A stretch of DNA of 16,927 nt from DAOTVY01 sp041082245. GTDB lineage: Bacteria > Chloroflexota > Chloroflexia > DTKN01. Shown here one piece after another: positions 5,451 through 12,063 of this stretch (positions are counted from its first letter, which is position 1; each line of letters starts with the position of its first letter). The position numbers were made by a program, and so were the translations under genes. Below the pieces are notes generated by a model. That model worked only from the letters and a program-made list of their open reading frames with translations. It had not been told where the DNA came from and did no database searches. The DNA lies in assembly GCA_041082245.1 (NCBI GenBank), contig JBDOIE010000213.1, positions 1-16,927 of the forward strand. The letters run 5' to 3'.

Positions 5451-5941
5451 GCCGCTCCTCCTTCGCGGCATACGAGGGCCGTGGCCCAGGCAGCCATTCC
5501 CTCTCCCCGGCCCAGAGCCCCCAGCCCCTCGTTCGTCGTCACCTGGATGCCCACCGCGTCCACAGGCACCCCGAGCACTGCCGCCAGCCGTCCGCACATT
5601 TCTTTCACATACGGCGCGAGCCGCGGGCGCTCCGCCACCAGCACAACGCTTGTCTGCACCGGCTTCCATCCGGCCGCATGGAGCCGCCTCACAACTTCTG
5701 CCAGCAACAGCAGGCTGTTTGCGTCCTTGAAGGCGGGGTCGTCCGGCGGGAAATGCACCCCGATATCCCCCAGGCCGGCAGCTCCGAGCAGCGCGTCCAT
5801 GAGCGCGTGTGTCACGACATCGCCGTCCGAATGGCCCACCAGACCGCGCGCGTACGGCACCTCCACCCCGCCCAGCACCAAGCGACGGCCCGCGCGCAGG
5901 CGGTGGATATCATACCCCAGGCCAACCCGCCACTCCGGCAT
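5447..5941 (-). CDS. ispF: 2-C-methyl-D-erythritol 2,4-cyclodiphosphate synthase
   Basis: IspF makes the cyclic diphosphate intermediate of the MEP isoprenoid pathway from the CDP-ME 2-phosphate produced by IspD and then IspE, releasing CMP. The protein has 164 residues, the normal length for the homotrimeric enzyme. Metal ligands are visible as D11 and H13 in GYDIHRL and H45 in VVTHALMDALLGAAGLGDIG; GHSDGD (36-41) and the C-terminal TTNEGLGALGRGEGM block complete the family pattern. The ATG is at 5941-5939. It starts inside the end of ispD (32-base overlap) and ends on the sirtuin start codon. ispE is not in this window. Confidence 0.96.
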   Translation of the reverse strand: MPEWRVGLGYDIHRLRAGRRLVLGGVEVPYARGLVGHSDGDVVTHALMDALLGAAGLGDIGVHFPPDDPAFKDANSLLLLAEVVRRLHAAGWKPVQTSVVLVAERPRLAPYVKEMCGRLAAVLGVPVDAVGIQVTTNEGLGALGRGEGMAAWATALVCREGGAA

Positions 5942-6635
5942 CGCTCCTCCCGCGCTTGCGCCATAACCAGCGAGCCCGTTCCAGGTCTTCCTGCGTGGTC
6001 ACCTTCAGGTTCAGCGGGTCGCCGGGAAAGACCGCTACCGGCTGCCCGAGTGCTTCCAGCAAGGCGGCGTCGTCTGTGAAGGTTTGCGCACCCGGCCCGA
6101 GCCGTTCGTGGGCCTCGCGCAGCATCCCGATGCGGAACACCTGCGGCGTCTGCACCGCGACGAGCTGCTCACGCGGCAACGTTTCTTCCACCAGGCCCTG
6201 CTCGGAAACGCGCTTGACGGTATCCGCAACCGGTATAGCTGGGACGGCAGCACCAACAGCCCGTGCCACCTCCAGGCCACGCGCGATCAGCTCGGGGGTT
6301 ACCAGCGGCCGTGCGCCGTCGTGCACAAGTACCCATCCTTCGGAGGGAAGTGTCTGCAACCCCAGGCGGACCGAATCCTGACGGCGCTCCCCGCCGATAC
6401 AGAAGCGCACCTGTGGGGGCCAGCCATAGCGCTGGGCGAGGGCACGGCAGCGTGCGAGCCGCTCTCCGCGCACCACGACCACGATCTCGTCGACCAGTGG
6501 CGTAGCGAGGAATGCTTCAACGGAGCGGGCAAGCAGCGGCCGCCCGCCGAGCTTCAGATACAGTTTGTCTTTCCCCAGGCGTGTGCTCCGGCCGGCTGCG
6601 ACGATCAGGGCATAGACCCTTTCCCCGAGGAACAC
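5910..6635 (-). CDS. ispD: 2-C-methyl-D-erythritol 4-phosphate cytidylyltransferase
   Basis: IspD joins CTP and MEP to give CDP-ME, the third step of the MEP pathway. The 241-residue protein has the nucleotide-binding start ALIVAAGRSTRLGKDKLYLKLGG (about 9-31), VHDGARP (104-110), VQTPQVFR (161-168), TDDAALLE (187-194) and GDPLNLKVTT (205-214, with K211 near the substrate). The usual PKQ triplet is DKL here, with K24 kept. The start is GTG at 6635-6633, three bases after the stop of the upstream PIN-TRAM gene, with AGGAG nine bases before it. The last 32 bases overlap ispF in another frame. ispD and ispF are fused in some bacteria; here they are separate but overlapping. Confidence 0.94.
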   Translation of the reverse strand: MFLGERVYALIVAAGRSTRLGKDKLYLKLGGRPLLARSVEAFLATPLVDEIVVVVRGERLARCRALAQRYGWPPQVRFCIGGERRQDSVRLGLQTLPSEGWVLVHDGARPLVTPELIARGLEVARAVGAAVPAIPVADTVKRVSEQGLVEETLPREQLVAVQTPQVFRIGMLREAHERLGPGAQTFTDDAALLEALGQPVAVFPGDPLNLKVTTQEDLERARWLWRKRGRSDAGVAGWPGV

Positions 6636-6638
6636 CGC

Positions 6639-7727
6639 CTACTTCTCCTGCTCGCTCTTGCCCGGGGTCAGGTGCGCGAAGACGATCCGCCCAGCGGACG
6701 TGGACAGCAGCCGGCTCACGGTCACGTGGACCTGCTGTCCAATCCGATCCTTTGCGCCCTCCACCACCACCATTGTGCCATCGTCGAGGTATCCCACGCC
6801 CTGGCCGTACTCCTTTCCTTCGTGCAGAAGTCGCACGGTTAGTTCTTCGCCCGGTTGCACCACCGGCCGCACGCTCTGTGCCAGGTCGTGGATATTCAGC
6901 ACCGTTACTCCCTGAAGTTCGGCCACCCGGTTCAGGTTATAGTCCGTGGTCAAAACCGGCCAGCCGCGCTCCCGCGCCAGCTGGACCAGTTTGCTGTCCA
7001 CGTCCCCGGCCTCCGGGGCATCCAGGTCGGAGATCTGAACCGGGATCGCCCCCTCTTTCTGCAGTCGGTTCAGCACCTCGAGCCCGCGGCGCCCGCGCTT
7101 GCGGCGCACCGGATCGTCCGAATCAGCGATCCGTTGCAACTCGCGCAGGACGAACCGGGGGACAATCAGAGGGCCAGTCAGGAAACCGGTGTGACACAAG
7201 TCGGCAATGCGCCCGTCGATGATGACGCTCGAGTCCACCAGGATCCCGGCCGGGCGGGCGCCCTCGCCCGCCGCGCTCGAGCGCGTTCCACCGATGAGCG
7301 CGTAGATCTCGGCACTGCGCGCGAGACCGATCGCGAGCCCCAGGTAACCCAGGACCACGCTAACCAGAAACGGGAGGAACTGGCCGGCCGGTCTGGGCAA
7401 CATCGAGACCGGGACGGCCAGAAGGGCGGCGACCGCCAGCCCCACCAACAGGCCGATCAGCCCGGAGACAAGATCCTGGGTCGGAACGCCACGTACCTGA
7501 GCGCGGAGCCAGCGTAGTGGGGTAACCGTAAGGGTGGGCGTCAGCAAGAGTCCGATCCCGGCGCCTGCGAGCACCAGTGTGAGCACGTAACGCCAGTTCT
7601 CCGGATAGAGCAAGGCGCCCGGAATGCTCAGAGCCACCCGGAGGGAAAGGAGGGCGAACAGCACCATGCCGGAAAAGCGGATCCAAAACATCGCACTCAG
7701 ACCCGCACGGCGTTTCCCTTTCGGCAT
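6639..7727 (-). CDS. Membrane-anchored PIN-TRAM domain protein (YacL-like)
   Basis: This 362-residue protein combines four hydrophobic segments (about 14-34, 46-63, 84-106 and 116-136) with a cytoplasmic PIN nuclease-like domain and a C-terminal TRAM domain. The PIN domain runs from about 162 to 282. Its acidic residues are in place: D165 in LVDSSVIIDGR, E196 in RFVLRELQRIAD, D244 in GDVDSKL and D262 in LTTDYNLNR. The TRAM part (about 288-353) has EGKEYGQGVGYLDDGTMVVVEG. This is the architecture of B. subtilis YacL, also found next to ispD in Gram-positive bacteria. RNA is the likely ligand, but substrate and activity are not well defined. I start at the ATG at 7727 because an AGGGGG site precedes it; a frame open to 7769 crosses the promoter. 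Confidence 0.9.
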   Translation of the reverse strand: MPKGKRRAGLSAMFWIRFSGMVLFALLSLRVALSIPGALLYPENWRYVLTLVLAGAGIGLLLTPTLTVTPLRWLRAQVRGVPTQDLVSGLIGLLVGLAVAALLAVPVSMLPRPAGQFLPFLVSVVLGYLGLAIGLARSAEIYALIGGTRSSAAGEGARPAGILVDSSVIIDGRIADLCHTGFLTGPLIVPRFVLRELQRIADSDDPVRRKRGRRGLEVLNRLQKEGAIPVQISDLDAPEAGDVDSKLVQLARERGWPVLTTDYNLNRVAELQGVTVLNIHDLAQSVRPVVQPGEELTVRLLHEGKEYGQGVGYLDDGTMVVVEGAKDRIGQQVHVTVSRLLSTSAGRIVFAHLTPGKSEQEK

Positions 7728-7759
7728 CCTTGCCCCCTGAGCCCGGCCAGCCCGCGTGT

Positions 7760-7788
7760 ATCTTAGCACAGCGCGCTGGGGATGTCAA
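7760..7788 (-). promoter_or_regulatory. Sigma70-type promoter of the PIN-TRAM/ispD/ispF/sirtuin operon
   Basis: On the minus strand TTGACA (7788-7783) and TAAGAT (7765-7760) are separated by 17 bases, and TGC before the -10 adds an extended element. Transcription would start near 7753, about 25 bases before the ATG. It is the best promoter in the window and the only obvious one for these four genes. Confidence 0.85.
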
Positions 7789-7842
7789 CGACGGAATTCC
7801 AGTTCCCCCTCACCGCTTCTCCACCGGTTTTTCAAAACTGCC

Positions 7843-7851
7843 TGGTATGCT
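7843..7851 (+). promoter_or_regulatory. Possible extended -10 promoter for the MacAB-like operon
   Basis: TGGTATGCT (7843-7851) fits TGn plus a -10-like TATGCT. I see no good -35 at the right distance. It lies about 60 bases before the GTG of the membrane-fusion protein, in the gap shared with the divergent operon. Moderate support only. Confidence 0.45.
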
Positions 7852-7912
7852 TTATGGCACTGTGCGCGCCGCCACACAGGGTGACTCTGGTGGAGAACGC
7901 AAGGAGGATCGC

Positions 7913-9385
7913 GTGAAACGGCGATGGTTGCTGGTCGTTGTCCTCGTACTGGTTGTGGGTGCCGGGGCGTACGGCACCTCACGCCTGCTTACGGCACGGA
8001 ACGGCGAGAGGAATACGACGACCCAGGAAACGGCGCAGGTGTACCGGGGGGACATTGTCCTTTCGGTGACCGGCAAAGGAAACCTGGTCCCAGGAGCCGA
8101 AATCGCCCTGGGGTTCCGCACGAGCGGGGTCTTGGCTTCGCTTGAGGTGCAGGTTGGTGACCGCGTGGCGAAGGGGCAGGTGCTGGCTCGCCTGGACACC
8201 CAGGAGCTCGAGTTGCAGCTCGCGCAGGCGCGGTTGCAGTTGCAACAGGCCGAGGCAGCCCTGAACCAGCTGCTTGCGGGGGCGAACGCGACCGAGATCC
8301 TCACCGCACGTAAGAACCTGGAGCAGGCCGAGGCGAATCTGGAAGACACCCGTGTGAGTACCGCCGTGAGCGTGCAGCAGGCGCAACTCAGCCTTCTCCA
8401 GGCCGCGAACGCGCTCCGGGATGCGCAAACGGAGTACGAAAACATCTACTGGCAGAACCGCCAGATCGAAGCCCGCATAGGGGAACTTCCGGACGCGAAC
8501 GCGGATGCCGAAGCGGAGGCGTGGCGTAAGGTGGAGAACGCGCAGGCCGCGATGGAGGCGGCGCGACTCTCCTACGAAGCGGCCCTCGAACGACAGGACA
8601 TCTCGATCCGCACGGCCGAGGCGCAGGTGGAGCTCGCGCGCGCCAACCTGCAGGATCTGCTCAAGGGAGCGGATCAAACGGAGATCGCGAGCGCTCAAAC
8701 AAGTGTCGAACAGGCGCAGCTGGCTGTTAAGCAGGCGGAGCTGGAGCTGGAAAAAGCCCTGCTCACAGCGCCCTTTACGGGCACCGTGATCGCCGTCGAT
8801 GCGAGCATCGGCGAGCAGGTAAGCGGCAACATCCTGACCCTGGCCGACCTCGACGCACCGCTCGTCCAGTTCTGGGTCGAGGAAAGCGATCTGGCCAGCG
8901 TCTCGGTCGGCAACCGGGTGCGCATCACTTTCGAGGCCTGGCCAGAAGTGACCTTCGCCGGCCAGGTGATCCGGGTCGATCCGGCGCTCGTGACGGTCGA
9001 CGGCACCCCTGCGCTGCAGGCCTGGGCCAGCATCGAACTGGGGTCGTCGTCCGTACGCCTCTTTTCGGGGATGTCGGCCGAGGTAGAGGTGATCGCCGCA
9101 GAAGCGCACGACGCTATCCTCGTGCCGCTGCAAGCGCTGCGGGAACTTGCGCCGGGGAAGTACGGGGTCTTTGTCCTCCGTGCCGACGGTACACTGGAGC
9201 TGCGTCAGGTGGAGGTCGGACTCAAAGACGACGTTCAGGCGCAGATCCTCTCCGGGCTGGAGCTGGGGGAGACTGTCCTGCTGGAGAGCACTTCCACGAG
9301 CTCCGCGTCTTCTTCGAGCCCGATCGTAGCGCCGGGTGGTCTGATGATGTTCCCGGGCGAGATGCCGCAAGGAGGCCGGCCTTGA
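7913..9385 (+). CDS. Membrane-fusion (HlyD/MacA-type) subunit of an ABC exporter
   Basis: This 490-residue periplasmic adaptor is the MacA-like partner of the ATPase and permease that follow. One N-terminal membrane helix (about 6-22) has a basic start (MKRRW). Two biotinyl-lipoyl half-motifs (about 68-98 and 284-313, LTAPFTGTVIAVDASIGEQV) flank a long alpha-helical hairpin (about 99-283). The two arms carry a related segment: LLAGANATEILTARKNLEQA and LLKGADQTEIASAQTSVEQA. A beta-barrel (314-395), a membrane-proximal domain (396-458) and a Ser-rich tail follow. The start is GTG at 7913, with AAGGAGG just before; the longer frame crosses the promoter. The stop overlaps the next start. The exported substrate cannot be read from the sequence. 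Confidence 0.92.
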   Translation: MKRRWLLVVVLVLVVGAGAYGTSRLLTARNGERNTTTQETAQVYRGDIVLSVTGKGNLVPGAEIALGFRTSGVLASLEVQVGDRVAKGQVLARLDTQELELQLAQARLQLQQAEAALNQLLAGANATEILTARKNLEQAEANLEDTRVSTAVSVQQAQLSLLQAANALRDAQTEYENIYWQNRQIEARIGELPDANADAEAEAWRKVENAQAAMEAARLSYEAALERQDISIRTAEAQVELARANLQDLLKGADQTEIASAQTSVEQAQLAVKQAELELEKALLTAPFTGTVIAVDASIGEQVSGNILTLADLDAPLVQFWVEESDLASVSVGNRVRITFEAWPEVTFAGQVIRVDPALVTVDGTPALQAWASIELGSSSVRLFSGMSAEVEVIAAEAHDAILVPLQALRELAPGKYGVFVLRADGTLELRQVEVGLKDDVQAQILSGLELGETVLLESTSTSSASSSSPIVAPGGLMMFPGEMPQGGRP

Positions 9386-10122
9386 CAGACACCGCCATCA
9401 TCGAGACGGTCGCTCTGACCAAGACGTACGGGGTGGGCGAGGTCGCGGTCCAGGCCTTGCGGGGCCTGAACCTGCGGATCGCGCGGGGAGAGTTTGTGGC
9501 CATCGTGGGCCCGTCGGGCTCGGGCAAGTCGACCCTGTTGAACATCCTCGGATGCCTCGATCGCCCCACTTCTGGGCAGTACCTGCTGGACGGGCGGGAC
9601 GTGAGCCGGCTGGGGCGCAACGAGCTGGCGACCGTGCGCAACCGGAAGATCGGATTCGTGTTCCAGTCCTACAACCTCCTTCCGCATCTCACTGCGCTGC
9701 AGAACGTGGCTCTACCCCTGCTGTACCGCCGCGACGGCAGGCTCTCCGACCGGGAAAGGCTGGAGCGCGCGGCGGAGGCGCTCCGGGCTGTCGGCCTGGG
9801 GGACCGGATGCGCCATCGGCCCAACCAGCTTTCGGGTGGCCAGCAGCAGCGCGTCGCCATCGCCCGGGCGCTCGTGAATCGGCCATCCATCCTGCTGGCA
9901 GATGAGCCGACCGGGAACCTCGATCGCCGCTCCGGCAGGGAGATCCTGGAGCTCCTGGCGGAGTTGAACGCTCAAGGGATGACCCTTGTCCTGGTCACCC
10001 ACGATCCAGAAGCGAGCGCGATCGCGCACCGTGTGGTGCTCCTGCGGGACGGGGCGATCGTTTCCGACCAGTACAACGGGCACTGGACGTACCTTCGCCC
10101 GTTGGAGGGGGCACAACGATGA
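9382..10122 (+). CDS. ABC transporter ATP-binding protein, MacB/LolD type
   Basis: This 246-residue ATPase energises the MacB-like permease. All motifs are intact: Walker A GPSGSGKST (43-51), Q-loop Q95 in FVFQSYNLLPHLTALQNV, signature LSGGQQQR (150-157), Walker B ILLADEPTGNLD (170-181, catalytic E175) and H-loop H207 in VTHD. The TSGQYLLDGRDV and NLLPHLTALQNV segments are typical of the LolD/MacB/FtsE branch. The start is TTG at 9382, overlapping the upstream TGA as TTGA, with AAGGAGG (9369-9375) behind it. The stop overlaps the permease ATG as ATGA. Both overlaps indicate coupled translation of the three components. The ATPase and permease are separate here, unlike the fused E. coli MacB. 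Confidence 0.95.
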   Translation: MTDTAIIETVALTKTYGVGEVAVQALRGLNLRIARGEFVAIVGPSGSGKSTLLNILGCLDRPTSGQYLLDGRDVSRLGRNELATVRNRKIGFVFQSYNLLPHLTALQNVALPLLYRRDGRLSDRERLERAAEALRAVGLGDRMRHRPNQLSGGQQQRVAIARALVNRPSILLADEPTGNLDRRSGREILELLAELNAQGMTLVLVTHDPEASAIAHRVVLLRDGAIVSDQYNGHWTYLRPLEGAQR

Positions 10123-11342
10123 GCCTGTGGCAGACGATCCAGGTCGCGCTGGAAGCCCTTTCGCTGAACAAGCTCCGGTCGTTCCTGACGACGCTCGGCG
10201 TGATTATCGGCGTGGCGGCGGTCATCCTGATGCTTGCGGTGAGCGCCGGAGCAGAGGCCGAGATCGCGGAGCAGATCAACGCCCTCGGCGCCAACCTGAT
10301 CCTGGTCAGTCCGGCGTTCACCCGCGGGGACTTTCGCGCGGGCGCCGCGCGGCCTTCGCGCCTGGAGTACGGGGACCTGGAGGCGATCCGGCAACAGGTG
10401 CAGGACATCAACGGCGTTTCAGCCGAGCAACACACCAGTCAGGTGGTGCGCAGCGACACGGCCGCACTGGAAGGGGTTACCGTGGTCGGGACGACCCCGG
10501 ATTTTCCGAAGGTCCGGGAATCGCGGGTGGCGAAGGGCCGGTTCCTGACCGAGCAGGACGTCGATCGGACGAAGAAGGTAGCCGTTCTCGGCCACGATAT
10601 CGCCGCGGAGCTGTTCGGCGAGGAGAACCCGATCGGCAAGACGGTAAAGATCGGTTCGCAGCGCTTCACTGTGGTCGGGGTTATGGCGGAGCGGGGCGTC
10701 GTGGGGAACACGAACTTTGACGAGCAGGTGTACATCCCGATCACGGCCGTCTTCAAGTACTACATGCCCGCGCGCTTCGGTGGGGAATCGATCCGCTTCC
10801 TCTACGTCTCTGCAGCAAGCCCTCAAGTCATGGAAAAGGTCATGGACCAGGTCACGCGGGTACTCGCGTCGCGCCACGGCGTCGATCCCTCGTCTCCCGA
10901 CTTTACCTTGACCACACAGAACGCGATCATCGAGGCGCGCGCGTCCACAACGGCCACCTTTCGGGCCCTGCTCGGTTGGGTCGCTGCCGTTTCGCTCGTT
11001 GTTGGAGGGATCGGCATCATGAACATCATGCTGGTGAACGTCACCGAGCGGACGCGCGAGATCGGGCTGCGGCAGGCACTGGGGGCTCGCCCCTGGGATG
11101 TCCAGCTCCAGTTCCTGCTTGAGGCAGTCATCCTGAGCCTCGCCGGGGGGATGCTCGGTCTGCTTGCAGGTGCTGGAGGGACGTATCTGGTCAACGCCCT
11201 AGGGATCATTCGGGCCGTCCTCGTGCCCAGTTCCATCCCGCTTGCGTTTGCCGCAGCAGCCGCGGTGGGCATTTTCTTCGGCTACTACCCGGCGCGTCGC
11301 GCGGCGCAGCTCGATCCGATCGTTGCGTTGCGCCACGAATGA
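10119..11342 (+). CDS. MacB/FtsX-type ABC transporter permease
   Basis: The 407-residue membrane subunit has one N-terminal transmembrane helix (about 20-43, preceded by LNKLRSFLTTLGVIIGV). A large extracytoplasmic MacB-PCD domain follows (about 44-280, including VVGTTPDFPKVRE and RFLTEQD). Three C-terminal helices make the FtsX domain (about 283-308, 333-357 and 371-392). The coupling motif TEREIG-like is seen as TERTREIGLRQALGARPWDV (309-328), and the protein ends YYPARRAAQLDPIVALRHE as in the family. Such transporters work as mechanotransmitters that move peptides, lipoproteins or antibiotics rather than as classical pores. The gene overlaps the ATPase by four bases, and a lipoprotein gene follows 52 bases downstream. 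Confidence 0.95.
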   Translation: MSLWQTIQVALEALSLNKLRSFLTTLGVIIGVAAVILMLAVSAGAEAEIAEQINALGANLILVSPAFTRGDFRAGAARPSRLEYGDLEAIRQQVQDINGVSAEQHTSQVVRSDTAALEGVTVVGTTPDFPKVRESRVAKGRFLTEQDVDRTKKVAVLGHDIAAELFGEENPIGKTVKIGSQRFTVVGVMAERGVVGNTNFDEQVYIPITAVFKYYMPARFGGESIRFLYVSAASPQVMEKVMDQVTRVLASRHGVDPSSPDFTLTTQNAIIEARASTTATFRALLGWVAAVSLVVGGIGIMNIMLVNVTERTREIGLRQALGARPWDVQLQFLLEAVILSLAGGMLGLLAGAGGTYLVNALGIIRAVLVPSSIPLAFAAAAAVGIFFGYYPARRAAQLDPIVALRHE

Positions 11343-11394
11343 GGAGTTCGGCCTTGTGTGCCTCCACCGTCGACTACGATCAGGAGGTATTCCG

Positions 11395-12009
11395 ATGCGG
11401 AAGCGAATTGCTCAGGTTATAGCGCTGGGATTCCCCATCCTGTTACTCGTAGTGGGCTGCGCCGGCCAGACGGCCGGAAGTGCGGCGAGCGTATCCCTGA
11501 ACTACACGAGTCCGAATCTGGACACCTCCTACCCGGACGCTTTGCCGGCGGCCACACAGCTTGCGCTCGGAACGCTGCTCCTGGAGGGGACGGATCAGGC
11601 GGTGAGCCCCGAGCAGGCGCGAACGCTCCTTCCCCTGTGGCAGGCGCTGCAGGGGCGCCGTATCCAGGACCCGGCGGAAATGCAGGCAGTTTTCCGGGCG
11701 ATCGAGCAAGCGATGACCCCCGAGCAGCTCCGCGCGATCGCTGGGCGGCGGTTGACAACGGAAGATCTCGCTCAGTGGATGGCAGAGCATCGGCCGGCTT
11801 TGCCCCAGATGACCCCGGGGGCGGGCGGACCCTATCCGGAGCTGCGTGCCACCCTTCGCATAGGCCAGGGATGGGGAAACAGCGGCCCCTGGCCGCAGGC
11901 GACCCCCGGTGCTAGGCGAACGCCCGGGGCCGCAGGACGAGAAAGCGGGTCGTTCTACCTGCTCCTGAGCTCGGTCGTGCAGCTGCTTTCCCAGAGGGCC
12001 GGATCGTGA
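11395..12009 (+). CDS. Lipoprotein of unknown function, MacAB-operon accessory
   Basis: The 204-residue protein starts with a lipoprotein signal peptide: MRKR, a hydrophobic core (5-20) and VVGC with the lipidated Cys at 22. The mature part has a helical region at about 53-135 containing ALGTLLLEGTDQAVSPEQARTL, LPLWQAL and AIEQAMTPEQLRAI. The two S/TPEQ turns (71-74 and 108-111) recall LTxxQ motifs of CpxP/Spy-type periplasmic proteins, but homology is not shown. A Gly/Pro-rich linker (about 136-186) and a short hydrophobic C-terminus follow. The ATG at 11395 has AGGAGGT upstream; the longer frame overlaps the permease gene. As the last gene of the exporter unit it may sense, help or be a substrate of it. 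Confidence 0.8.
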   Translation: MRKRIAQVIALGFPILLLVVGCAGQTAGSAASVSLNYTSPNLDTSYPDALPAATQLALGTLLLEGTDQAVSPEQARTLLPLWQALQGRRIQDPAEMQAVFRAIEQAMTPEQLRAIAGRRLTTEDLAQWMAEHRPALPQMTPGAGGPYPELRATLRIGQGWGNSGPWPQATPGARRTPGAAGRESGSFYLLLSSVVQLLSQRAGS

Positions 12010-12020
12010 CCCTCGTTCGA

Positions 12021-12053
12021 AGCGTGGGCGAAGGTTCTGCCTTCGCCCACGCT
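12021..12053. terminator. Hairpin between convergent operons, probable bidirectional terminator
   Basis: AGCGTGGGCGAAGG (12021-12034) and CCTTCGCCCACGCT (12040-12053) form a perfect 14-bp stem with a TTCTG loop. It lies 11 bases after the lipoprotein stop and 10 bases beyond the stop of the opposing protease gene. No U-tract is present on either side. The apex GGTTCTGCC is the same as in the hairpin after rplL. Confidence 0.72.
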
Positions 12054-12063
12054 GTCTGGGCAG

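Noticed and set aside
7979..9370. 463-codon open frame on the minus strand
   Set aside because: It lies wholly opposite the well-supported membrane-fusion gene; the translation is Arg/His/Leu-rich without recognisable motifs and is typical of antisense frames in GC-rich DNA.
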